From Tulasnella sp. 424 (taxonomy: Eukaryota > Basidiomycota > Agaricomycetes > Cantharellales > Tulasnellaceae): a stretch of DNA of 64,000 nucleotides. Positions 45,442 through 55,976 of this stretch are shown piece after piece (within the stretch, counting starts at the first letter, position 1; each line of letters starts with the position of its first letter). The notes beneath the pieces were generated by a model that had not been told where the DNA came from, made no database searches, and saw only the letters and a program-made list of their open reading frames with translations. The stretch lies in assembly GCA_019633425.1 (NCBI GenBank), contig WSUB01000019.1, forward strand, positions 186,001 to 250,000, in the 5' to 3' direction. The position numbers and the translations under genes are program-made.

Positions 45442-46233
45442 CTAACGGCCAGCGGGCCCGCGGCTCTCGTACACACGCAATCCTTTCAGGTTTTCCGAAA
45501 TGAACGAATAATCTGCACGGCGAACTACGTAGGCATGATGGTAGCTAAGGACCCCTACTCGAAGCGAAGCTGTGTTTGTCAATCTCGAGCGAACGAAGGG
45601 TCCGTTTGAACGGACAACGAAACTCGCTGGGTCGACTTTAACGAATTCCGAGTTGCTGGAAGGGATTGGGGTTGGGTCGATGGAGTTGGTACAAACCATC
45701 AGTAAAATCACTGTCTTGATGGGATCGAATTCATTCTCCAGAAAAGCTCCCATCAGACGAGGCTGTGGTCGAGGCTTGTATGACTGTGGGATGAACGCAA
45801 AAGTGTACACCCCACTGATTTGAAGGAACCGAGAGACATTTCCGTTTCGAGCGGGACCTAAGAGTGACACATGGACAACAAAAGTGGCAAGCATTTCATG
45901 TCGAATGCCAGCGAGTGCTCCGGGCCGCGCGTCAAATTCCATATTCCCATATTTGCTCTGGGGCAAAGAGACAGAGTCGAATCGGCTGGTCCACGAAAAT
46001 GATGGAAAGGAAAAACTTGCACCCGAGTTGTCCAAATTGTGGGACGCTCCACGGCAACGAGCGGCCGGGACTGTGCAAACCCCGCCGGGAATGAAAGTCG
46101 ATTTAGTGCTCTCTTTTTCGTGTAGCCATGGAGAAGAAATGAGATGAACAATTGTATATACTAGAGTGGGATACTGGCGAGTTCTTGTTGCTATCTTTCG
46201 ACGCTTCTGAGCGCATAAGCGGGATGAAGGCAC
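45442..46233 (-). CDS. orphan open frame, 263 codons, uncertain
   Basis: This uninterrupted frame of 263 codons begins 75 bp past the LST8 stop on the same strand. I find no domain, signal peptide or membrane segment that would support a function. Its length is unusual for non-coding DNA of this base composition, yet other frames of up to 87 codons overlap it on the other strand. It could be an orphan gene, part of a decayed gene, or chance. It may also fall in the LST8 3' untranslated region. Confidence 0.25.
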   Translation of the reverse strand: MPSSRLCAQKRRKIATRTRQYPTLVYTIVHLISSPWLHEKESTKSTFIPGGVCTVPAARCRGASHNLDNSGASFSFPSFSWTSRFDSVSLPQSKYGNMEFDARPGALAGIRHEMLATFVVHVSLLGPARNGNVSRFLQISGVYTFAFIPQSYKPRPQPRLMGAFLENEFDPIKTVILLMVCTNSIDPTPIPSSNSEFVKVDPASFVVRSNGPFVRSRLTNTASLRVGVLSYHHAYVVRRADYSFISENLKGLRVYESRGPAGR

Positions 46234-46307
46234 CCGAGGACCGTGAGTCTAATGTCTGGTAGGGTCCTAGACAGTCGAATGCGTGCGGCACGGTAAGGGT
46301 ACGGTCT

Positions 46308-49031
46308 TCAGGCAAGATTGACATCGTTGAGTGCGACACAGACGGCTGCTTTGCGGTGTCCGTTATATTGTCGAACCGTCTCGCCGGATGAGAGTTCCCA
46401 GAGGCGGGCGACATGGTCGGAAGAAGCTGGAAACCCGCGCCAAGATGAGTCAGCCGTTGCAGTCTCGGCTGGACGGTGTATTGACCGCCCCTTGCCAATC
46501 TCGTAGCCCTGCTCCACCGCGGACCAGGGAAGCGGCAAACAGTGCATCAGAAATGGCAGCGTAACTCACCTGTCACGAGATATGCCGAGTCGGCGCTAAA
46601 AGCGCAGTCCCAGACCCAGCGTTGGTGGCCAACGAGAGACTTTTCAAGCTTCACGTCATAGTTCGACGCGATGGACCATATTTTGATGGTCTTATCGGCT
46701 GAGCATGTAGCGAGCAGTCTGCAAGGAAGAGGGATGTCGGTGAGTGGCACGGCGGGATCTGGGCATTCCGGATGGGGACTAGCAGGATGAACAGCCGCTC
46801 ACTTGACGTCGGGGCTGAGTAGACACCGCGTCAGATAGCGGTTGTGCGCCTGAAACTTGGATACGGGCTGGAATCTATCTTGGGAAGGGTCGTCGCATAT
46901 CCTCCATATGAAGACTTTACCCTGGCATCAGGGAGAAGGGTACGAAATGATAAAAAATGGCGGGAAAATTGTGGTGCGAGGAACGCAACGTTCACAAGTG
47001 CACCGTGCCACCATGTGGTCGGCGAGGGTTTTCGTTGATCCAGATAAGAAGGCGAGGAGGAAGATGTTGATGGAGAGGTTATTGGAGAATTAAAGGTTGT
47101 GATTGACGCAAAAGTGCAACGTTATCGGGTATAAGGAGCAAATAACGAATGGGGTTGAGCGTCAAGTCTTCTCTTCCAGGATTTAATGGAGAGAGCGTCT
47201 CACCTGGACGACCCGGAAAGGCGAGATTAGTTCAAGGATCCGGGGCCGCGCGCCCGAAGTATGATGTCGAGGGTTCGAAAAGGTGGCCAGTGGAAGCGCG
47301 ATTGCCACAGGAAGGTAGTGTCAAGGTGGACACCAGAAGGCGAAGCAAGCCAAAAGGCAGCACGAGATGCGTCAGAGACCGAGGTGGGGGGAGGCCGAAC
47401 TACAGTCAACTTGCCTGGAATATTATCAGGATTCAAGATAGCGGACCAAGACGAGAAATAGTGTATGAGGGGAGATAAGCGTAGAACCACCAGTGCAGCT
47501 AAAACGCTGCTTGCCTAAGTTAATCAGCCACCCCCGCGGAACGTTTAAAGGAGGAAATGGGGTAGTGTTTGGAAAGACATCCGGATGAGCCGGAATATTC
47601 GAGAAACATCGGCAAGGGTTAGCAATGTGAATGGCTGCAAATGATCGGTCCAATGGAATGGCACGCACCTTGTTGTTCCCCGCAACTAAGAGCGACCCGT
47701 CCGAAGCTACGCTGATTGAGCGCATAGGGATTTCCCCCATTGGTGTCTGGGAGAATGATTCCATCGACAGCCCAGGCGGTTGAAAAATAAAGCGGGCAAT
47801 AAAACACAAGAAGAAAAAAACACCAGAAAGGTTAGAAAGTTCAAACGAGCTTTCTGGAGAAGGGCGCAGAACCGGCCAAAACTCGTGTTTTCTCACCAGC
47901 TCCAAAGTGCACGAGTTCTCTGATAGATCCCATTGTTTTATCGCCCCCGATTGGTCACAAGAAATGAGCTCCCCTTGATTTGGGTGAATGACGACATCGT
48001 TCACTAAAGACGAAATGGGAAGTGAGTCAGTCAGAACACCGCCCAAGCTTGGAGACCTCACCTGGAGATCCGTTATCATAACTCCGGTACAGATGCGAAC
48101 TCCTATTGTAGTGGCGTGAAGATGCAATCGAATGAAGGCCGTAACGTACGGCAGAATCCGAACAGACGGTGCCGGGCGGAAGCATTTATAAGAGACCGTT
48201 CAATACGCAGGAACGACCTGCACTGTCGCTCACCGCAAGTCCCAAATGCGGATAGTGCTGTCCTCGCTTCCGGTGACCACCCATTTGCCCTCAGCATGGA
48301 AGCATACAGCTGTTACGTTGCCCGTATGGCCTTCGAAAACGACAATCTATGCGGGAAAAGCACGCAGATAAGCGCTTCAAATTACAAGTGAACTTTCATC
48401 ACACGTACGGGAGTGTTTGCATTTCCTGCAACTTCATAAACAGCAACCTTCTTGTGGATCGCTGCGGCGAGGAGTCTTTTACTAGTAATGTCGTTCGAGT
48501 TCACGAGCATCAGTCCCGTGTGAGAAGGCGGTTCTTAAAACGAGCATCGACTATCTCCTTGTCCTCCCGAGACCTTGAAGTCGATCGATCCACTGATGGC
48601 GAAAATGAACAAAAAATTGCCACTTACTCGGGCGAAATAGCTATCCGGTTGACTTGCTGTGGTGTATATCGATATGGTAAGGTCGCGGGCCAGACCCCGA
48701 ACAAGCCAGTGTGAAATTAAGGAGATGGCAATCACGAGCTGGTGGAAGGAAAGGAAAAACATACGCCTTGTTCGCCAGATCGAGCGATTGTTCTGGAGCA
48801 GATGCCACTCCAAGCCTCCCAAAACCGAATTTCATGGTCGTATGAGCCTGTGACGAGAACAACTGACAAATCTTGTTGGGCTGCCTGAGGTTGCTGCTGT
48901 TGTTGAGGTACATTGCCATACATGGTTTGAGTTGGCATAAGTGGTGGACGGTGGTGGTGCAAGGTTGAGACCTGACGGAGTTCAAGCGGAGCATCAAAGC
49001 ACGGGGACATGACTACCGACGCTCTAGCCAA
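46308..49031 (-). CDS. LST8: TOR complex WD40 subunit LST8
   Basis: LST8 is a seven-blade beta-propeller that binds the TOR kinase domain in TORC1 and TORC2. Exons are 49031-48765, 48656-48628, 48481-48409, 48346-48234, 48102-48062, 48003-47897, 47746-47669, 46921-46803, 46718-46570 and 46426-46308 (364 residues). ATG 48938 (MPTQTMYGN) would give 333, nearer the family length. Signature blocks: [117 protein letters not shown] and [20 protein letters not shown]. Ten exons, two of only 29 and 41 nt, contrast with one 747-nt intron (46922-47668). Confidence 0.95.
46922..47668 (-). other. 747-nt LST8 intron
   Basis: It is about ten times longer than the other introns here. GTGCGT and GCCAG ends frame it, and the flanking exons join in phase (AGNNK to GKVFIW). 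I see no C/D or H/ACA box pair; a 109-codon frame on the plus strand matches nothing known. Confidence 0.7.
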
Positions 49032-50354
49032 GCGTCCCCACGCGAGCGCTCCGAACGAGGTCCCCCCTCATTAGATCGGTTGACCTTATTTCAGAAAATA
49101 GTTCATTTTATGTTCCACCGTATCGCACCTAGATCAAAGTCTCGACCTCTGCCCAATTGGGGCTAGTGGTTGGGTCAGCAGAGTCGCCCCTGTGAGACGG
49201 ATCCTAACCACTATCTCAGCTGTATCCTTGTCATCATCTAACCTCTCCGTCAAAGTCTTTGGCGTGCCCGAGGGCAAGGAGGTCTTCGGCTGCGAGCCTG
49301 TCATATCTCATACTACGGCCGTGCCTGGTAGGGGTGTTCGCGCATACCAGCATGCCGTCCTGTCGCCACGAGGCAACCTCTGCAACCACGCTGAACCGGG
49401 CAGGGTACCCATCTGTACCCATTGCAATTTCCCCCGCATCACTGACCGACACCTTGGGGTCTGCTCGGTTTTATTGTGGAAAGCTAAATTGGTTCTAGCA
49501 TGCCTCCCGTCGTTGTCATCTCGTAAGCCCCGGCCGTTTTGAGCTTCTTTCCCTACCACTGACCAGATCCAGTTCGTGCATCTTGATTGGCCCATAGTTT
49601 GCGTTCTTCCGGGTATCTCGCTTCGCAGAAGACGGTGTTTATTGGGTCATGATGGCTTATTTTCGAGCCTGCCCTTGTTTTCGGGGAGTTCCTTTTGCCT
49701 CTTCGTCCCCGTTTGAAACGCATACCTAAGCACGGAGCATCACGTATGACTCCCCGTTCCTCCTTACCCTGCCTTCCCTATCCGTCGATCCGAGGGCCAA
49801 CTGGTCTCGCCACGGTCGACCCTCTTGTGCAGGTCAAGCTCATTGGGTCGGTGACGCATGCGATTGCTTCCTTCGAATGTCTGGATTGCCTCCAGTGGCT
49901 GGCCCTTAGGCCCTGTAACGCCCTTATTTCACGAATTTCCCGGAAATCCGTATGGCCCATCTACCACTTACTTGTTCCGTGCTTTGCCTTTTCGTTGTTG
50001 CCACAGCTGGCTGGTTCGGTCTATGCCCCTTCTCTGTACCCCATTTTTCCATCAGGCTCTTAAACCCGACCCAACGAAAATTTCGAAGCGCTTGCCTCTA
50101 CATCGTTCCACCTCCAGCCTTCCCCAACCTAACCTCATATGATCTCCCTCATGCTCTAAATTCCACATACCATTTTTGGCTCGCCGGGCCTAGGACTACG
50201 GGCCGGAATTGTCACTCCCCAGGACCAACATAAACCGATTTAACATAACAACCCCCTTCACGCTCTTCTAGCTCCCAATTCCTCACAAATTTTCATTCCA
50301 ACTGCACCCACCAAATCCATAAGAACATCCATTCTACTCCTGAAGACAAGATTC
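49032..50354. other. intergenic, no gene seen
   Basis: It is C/T-rich on the plus strand from about 49700 on, as expected for a promoter. Open frames are at most 122 codons and unconvincing. Confidence 0.5.
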
Positions 50355-50782
50355 ATGGCGGCAAACGCGGCAATAGTCGTAAGCGGAGTCTCCCGATCCT
50401 TGTTGCGCGATGCACATTCTGACGTATTTCGCTTCTGCAGATTGGCTGTAAGCTAGTTTTGTCCTAGTCCGTTTTGTCTTCTCCGCGGTTGCTGATCATT
50501 ATCACGCGACACCTAGCTCGGGTATTCTTCGTGAGTCTTACCACTTTTGTAGCCCATAACAATCTTAAAGACTTGTCTATTGACCTAAATCATCACCTTC
50601 CAGCATGATGCTAAGACCGGCCAAATTATTCATGGGACGGTTACGAGCCTGGAGGTGCTCACCAACGTATGTTGGATGCACTGGATAGTTCGCACTTGGG
50701 CGGCTCTGACATTACTGTTCCGCAGGGAAGCCAAGTGGCCAATGTCAACCTAGACTCTGGGGGCACGAGCACTGTTCCGTAA
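50355..50782 (+). CDS. possible LSm-like small gene with micro-exons
   Basis: Five pieces with canonical splice sites join in one frame: 50355-50378, 50441-50447 (7 nt), 50517-50530 (14 nt), 50604-50666 and 50726-50782. The 54-residue product begins MAANAAIVIGSRVFFHDAK and goes on TGQIIHGTVTSLEVLTN, then ANVNLDSGG. The strand-turn-strand pattern with HGTV and LD resembles the Sm1 half of an LSm domain such as that of EDC3; this is weak evidence. The TAA at 50780 may instead lie in an intron that starts at GTAAGG (50779), with further coding around 50868-51062 (DLQLKDREQALLL, IVDAVGPEHVRPV) that I could not connect cleanly. It may be a gene fragment. Confidence 0.35.
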
Positions 50783-51842
50783 GGATCACAATCACACATC
50801 ATGGTCTTAGAACTGAAACTGGAACTCTCGCATGTAGCGTCAACCTTCTCAGTCCCGCTGCCTAACAGTGTGCTCGGCTTGTTGGTTTTCACCGCTCTCT
50901 GCGGACACAATTCGGCAAATTCTATGATCTTCAGCTCAAAGATCGAGAACAAGCCTTACTGTTGATCGTAGACGCTGTTGGACCTGAGCATGTACGACCC
51001 GTTTGTCTCGATTTCGCGTCCATGCATTGCCTAAGCCCCTCGTACAGCGCCCGGCCTCAAGTGTAGCCGTTGCGCCTACACGCATAAGCGCGGTGGCCCC
51101 GCTGCCATATCCTTCAAGGTCATTTAGGACATCATTATGATGGTTCGGGATCTTGGTCTGGCGATTGAAGTCGCATGGCTTCTTCATTTGACTGTCTGGA
51201 AGTCAATGAGATTTAGAGTGTTTTAACGATCGTCATCTCTGTAATACTATCTTGATTATTGACTGAGCTGCCTGTCAAGTCTGAATTCGCTCGGTCTGGA
51301 AATCCGCCGACAGGCCAAGATTAACCCCAGTTAATCACAGAACAACGTAATGAGGAAAGTATAATATTTGGAAAATACTTTATTTTATTGGCGTGTAACT
51401 ACGAAGCTTCGGACGCACAGTTGGCGGAGTATGGTCTTGGTAAAACGTGGTGGCACATCTTGGTTTGCCATGAAATTCAACCTTATCCGCCGGCATGGCT
51501 CTCCCATCAGATAACCGTTACACCGTCAAGAGATATATAAACCTTGGAGCTCGTTCTAATCTGCAGATCTCGTTGAAAAGGCCCAAAATATCCGGTCGAC
51601 CGGGACGAGTACCAGGAAACGTAACCCGACGGGACACACTGGCCAATTGCACTCCGCTAGGCGATCCGAGGCGAAAGAGATAGTTTGGAAGCTTTCTTGG
51701 CTTCTATCTTGCGTGCCCTAGAGGGTGAAACGTGCCCCGAGGGGAGGAAGGTCGATCGAGGGAAAGAAAAGGCGCTGCGTCGTAGCGCCGCTCGAAAACA
51801 TCGACTCGCGCGTCTTCCACGCTCTATCTTTTTGACCATGCC
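50783..51842. other. intergenic or remnant coding, then ALKBH7 5' flank
   Basis: A frame at 50868-51062 (plus) after a CTAACAG site reads like protein but ends at TAG 51065. Nothing convincing follows until the ALKBH7 start. Confidence 0.4.
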
Positions 51843-52840
51843 ATGCTTCGTTTGCTCGTTCGTAACGTCCTCAATCGATCATCACAACTCCGGCGACAAG
51901 TCTCCACAGCAAGCTACACGCTAACGGAGAGGCAGCCTAGTAACTCACCGATCTGGATTCGGGCCCAGTCCGAGTCTTCGCTGCTAAAGGGCGTTTCCCC
52001 GACGGACTTTCAGTTGTACACCAATGTATTTTCCAAAGAAGAGCAGACAGAACTGCTCAAGTGTGCGCTAAAGAGGCTAGACGAGATCCGAGGTGTGTCT
52101 CGAACTATCAAAAAACGCCGGAAGGAAGCAGTCGGTGTGGCAAATGCAATCGGAGCAAGTGAACCCCCCGCTGATGTGCAGAGCCAGTTTCTTCCGGACA
52201 CATGCTATGAGTTTGACGAGGTAACGTTATCTAGGCATTTCAAATCGTTATCTCTGTCTGACAGCAAATCTTGCCTAGGGCCATTATGATGGTGTCATAC
52301 ATCAGTATCGCGAGTCCCACGTCTCTGCCTGGCCAGAATCAGCCCGGGGATTGCTCTCCAAAGCAGGGTTATTGATGCCAGGTAGCCCAAGTCTATCCTC
52401 TGTCCAGACTCATGCCTTGCACCTTGCTTCGGACGGAGAAATCCTATCCCACGTGGACAACATTGAAGCAAGCGGCAGTACGTATTGTTGATACCACTAA
52501 TAGTCACCTGCTAATACTATCACTGGTGCAGAGACAATTCTTGGGATATCTCTGGGGGCCGCTAGAGTCCTTCGCCTCCAACCTAAAGAACCTGGTGGCT
52601 CGGACGAATGCGTTGACATCCTTCTGGAGAGCGGAAGCGTGTACGTCCAAACGTAAGAAAAGTCGCCATATTTTGGTAGACTCCCCCACTGAGTTCTCTT
52701 CGTCTTCTAGAGGATTTATCCGTTATGGTTTCGTGCATAGTGTTCCGTTGGAATGGCAGTTCCGGGAGAGATCGTTAAAACCGGGTCAACGGATGAGCAT
52801 CATGCTCCGCGACCTCTATGCTAGCTCATCTTCTTCGTAA
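51843..52840 (+). CDS. ALKBH7: AlkB homologue 7, mitochondrial
   Basis: This 2OG/Fe(II) dioxygenase-fold protein acts in mitochondria; the human protein is needed for programmed necrosis and mitochondrial RNA demethylation. Exons are 51843-52220, 52279-52477, 52532-52652 and 52711-52840 (275 residues). The N-terminus (MLRLLVRNVLNRSSQLRRQ) is a likely presequence. The iron motif is HVDNIE, the distal ligand is in IRYGFVHSVP and the 2OG Arg in GQRMSIML. Family block GHYDGVIHQYRE precedes them. The stop at 52838 follows a Ser run (ASSSSS). A 36-nt GT-AG segment (52837-52872) just there would bypass this stop and add a long tail that overlaps the next gene, so I keep the short end. Confidence 0.9.
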
Positions 52841-53084
52841 ATTTATGTTATAAATTTCGATTATTCTCGTAGGCCAACTACTATCGCAGAAGAGCGTGAA
52901 AGCGCTTTTGTCGTCGGCGCCGGAGTGTGGGAGGATGCATGTGCCGAACTGAAAGACGCCGCACTCGGCTGGTTACGGGAAATCACAGCTTGCCATTCGC
53001 TCATTCCCACCTCACCTGCAAAACCCGACCTCTCCCTCCCGCCCTTCCTCTCCCCCCCTTGTTCATTCTCTATTATTCTCCACC

Positions 53085-53829
53085 ATGAACACCCTTCGCG
53101 TTGCTCGCACCCTTCAGCCGCAAGTGCTGGCATCGTCTCGTATGCTCGTTAGAGCTGCTTCGACGACTACCCACACGTCAGCCGCATCGTCCGTTATCCC
53201 AGTATCCAACATTGAGGCCCAGTGGGAGACTCTAAACACCAAGGAGCAGACGGAAGTGTACGAGCAACTGTTGGAGGCTCAAAAGCGTGACTGGAAAACT
53301 CTGAGCATCGACGAGAAGAAAGCTGGTAAGTGCTGTCAAAATTTCATTATTGTCTGAGCCAACCTATGGGAGGGTTCGGATTACAAGCCCTCATTCCGAC
53401 GCGACACTGACCTCTCTTTCTTCCTCTTCACCTAGCTTACTATATCTCCTTCGGTCCTCACGGTCCTCGAAAGCCTGTTGACGAACCTGGCTCCGGCTTG
53501 AAGGTGTTTGGCTTGACCGTGGCGATCGTTGGTGCGGCTTGCGTCGCATTCCTTGGCATCCGATCGTTCGGTCAGTTGGTTTTATCGTCTTTCGGCACGA
53601 TTCTCCGCCTAATCACACCGATCCATTTTAGGCGGAGAGCCTCCAAGGACGATGACGAAGGAGTGGCAAGAGGCGTCCAACGAATTGGCTCGCGAGGAGA
53701 AACAAAACCCGCTCACCGGTACGTTTTGGCTGGCTTTGTGCCACTTCGCATGTCGTCTCACATACTTTCTACCTCGCAGGTATTACATCGGAGGGCTACA
53801 AGGGCAAGGGCCATGTTTCTCTCAAGTAA
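53085..53829 (+). CDS. COX5: cytochrome c oxidase subunit IV (Cox5)
   Basis: A nuclear-encoded inner-membrane subunit of complex IV. Exons 53085-53325, 53436-53570, 53632-53718 and 53780-53829 give 170 residues. The first 35 residues are a presequence (MNTLRVARTLQPQVLASSR). The matrix part has IEAQWETLNTKEQTEVYEQL and KDWKTLSIDEKKA-like sequence, then YYISFGPHGPRKPV. One membrane helix follows (GLTVAIVGAACVAFLGIRSF), and then the intermembrane-space tail with TMTKEWQEASNEL and NPLTGITSEGYKGKG. Length and order match fungal Cox5. Its start lies 245 bp after the ALKBH7 stop. Confidence 0.96.
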
Positions 53830-54488
53830 TCTTTTGGTCACTTCTTTCGACCATTCGCAACCTTTTCCCTTCCACTCTCTTCTCGAGGTTTATTTTAGAG
53901 GCTACAACCTCGAATAATCAAAACACCCCCTACCCCAGTTCGCAGATCGTCCTGTGCCGTGTGGATTGTAGTCCGTGCATCGCGAGGCGTGAAATCCTAG
54001 ACCGCTCTATTATTTATTCGTCCTCCGTTCCTCTGTTCCAGCTTATCTCACCGGGCAGCGTCCTGTGCTTAGAGTTCGACGTCACGTTCCAACTTCCCCG
54101 GTCTCCCGGCGGACCCGCGTGGCAACTTCGAAACCTAGAGACCATGCCTTTGCCTGTAGAGCGAACGACTCTTGAGCGCTTCAGCAGCTCAGCTTATTTA
54201 AGCCTCGTGAGCGGAAGCTTTCGAACGACGATGGTCGTGAGATGAACGGAATTAACGGAGGTGGTAAATTTGCCTCATGTTTACGCGTGAGGCACTGCCC
54301 GGGATGACTGGCCTCGTCCTCAACTCTCCATCTCCATCTCCTTCCCTTCCCCAGTCTCCGCAACGGTACTCGTGATAACTGGTAAGTCCTCAGACAGGGA
54401 TAGCAGTGAACCCAAGCGTTTACGAGAGTGTGGACCGTCACAGTCGACTCCAGGCCAAGCTTCTTCGTAGTCCAAACACAAATCTACC
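53830..54488. other. intergenic, promoter of CCHC gene
   Basis: No gene is seen. The overlapping plus frame up to 54245 is the unspliced run-on of the Cox5 gene. Confidence 0.5.
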
Positions 54489-55748
54489 ATGTCGAGCCGA
54501 ACCTGCTATAACTGCGGCCAAGGTTCGTGATAGAGCATATATAGAACCGAATTGCGCGTCTTCCTCCCAAGATTCGCTGTTCTTCTTCTCATGTTCTTCT
54601 GTGGGCGAACTTGGAGCTGACTGGGGGCGACGGCTTCATTGCCTGTTGTACTTCTCCTTATGGTTCTTTTTTAACATATATCGCGGTGGGACGACGTCGG
54701 CGTACTTCAATACACGGAAATTTCGTTTTTCTGGAACGGTGGCATCCGGGGGTGTCGTTGGTGTGTGTGGTTCTCTGCATCAGGGGGGCGTTGACGTTGG
54801 CTTACTTGAGATCACTCGTGCTGGGGACGTTAGTCTGAACCCACAATGGTCGACGTAACGTGATGCATACCGCTCGATCGTGAACGTTTGCACTCGAAAA
54901 TATAGTTGGTCATAACGCCGCCTCCTGCCCTTCTGCCGGAACGCCCACTTGCTACAACTGTGAGCGCTTATCTCCCCCGCACCGCCGAAAGCGGAAGGAC
55001 TGAGAGACATCCACAAATACGAATGTAGGCGGTCAGCAAGGGCACGTTTCCAAGGACTGCAGCTCGGAGCCTCAGCCCAAGACTTGCTACAAGTGCAACG
55101 AAACCGGCCATATCGTTCGTGTCCTTTTATGCGTCCAGATGAAAACGTGATGTGACTCACTTTACTTCTGTTCTTCATAGTCTCGTGAATGTCCCAACGC
55201 TCAACAAGGAGGCAGCCAATGGAGCAGCGGCGGCGGCGGCGGTTCCAGCCAGGAATGCTACAAGTGCGGCAAAGTTGGTCATATTGCTCGTAACTGCCCT
55301 GAGGGAGGTAGCAGCAGTCGAGGCGACTACGGTGGTGGAGGAAGAAGCTACGGCGGCGGAGGAAGTTATAGTAACAAGACCTGGTAAGAGCAAGAAATAA
55401 GTGAACCTTCCGGTCTGTCTGCTTACCCTTTCCTCGCCCTCAGCTACACTTGCGGTGGAACTGGTCACATGTCGCGTGACTGCGTTCAGGGATCAAAGTG
55501 CTATAACTGCAACGGAGTCGTGAGTGCTGAGAAAGACGCTGATAAAAGTACTATTGACTGACTCTCATTCAACAACCTCAGGGCCATATGGCAAAGGACT
55601 GCCCTCAGCCACAGAAAAAGGCCTGCTACAACTGTGGCGAAGAAGGTAAACCTGTCTCCTTCACCTAGGATGACGATGGATTAACTTGATCTCTGTCTCA
55701 GGTCACATCTCCCGCGACTGCACGAAGGAGCCAGCCGCCGCCTCCTAA
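54489..55748 (+). CDS. GIS2: seven-knuckle CCHC RNA-binding protein (Gis2/CNBP)
   Basis: CNBP/Gis2 proteins bind single-stranded nucleic acids and G-rich mRNAs and act in translation. Exons 54489-54522, 54906-54959, 55029-55114, 55181-55383, 55444-55519, 55582-55645 and 55702-55748 give 187 residues. Seven knuckles of the form C-x2-C-x4-H-x4-C occur: [84 protein letters not shown] and [15 protein letters not shown] Gly/Ser/Arg/Tyr-rich linker (RGG-like) separates knuckles 4 and 5. Every intron lies inside a knuckle. Intron 1 (383 nt) is much longer than the rest. Confidence 0.95.
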
Positions 55749-55976
55749 AATCTTCCCGCTACAGGCGGTGATGATCTCTTCGAAGTCTATGTTCCGGATT
55801 TGCGTCTCGTGTCTTCCCTGTTCTTGTTTTCTTGAGGGTATCGCGTAATTGTAACCATCGGCTCATGTACGATTCCAAAGGCGAAGCAGTTCAATTTCAT
55901 CTATTCGTTGCTCTCGAAGGATCTATGGTACAGTGAACTATACGTGCAATACTAGCAAGAATAAGCAAAGGGATTT

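Noticed and set aside
54523..54905. snoRNA in the long first intron of the CCHC gene
   Set aside because: A CTGA and a TGATG are present but in the wrong order and spacing for a C/D snoRNA.
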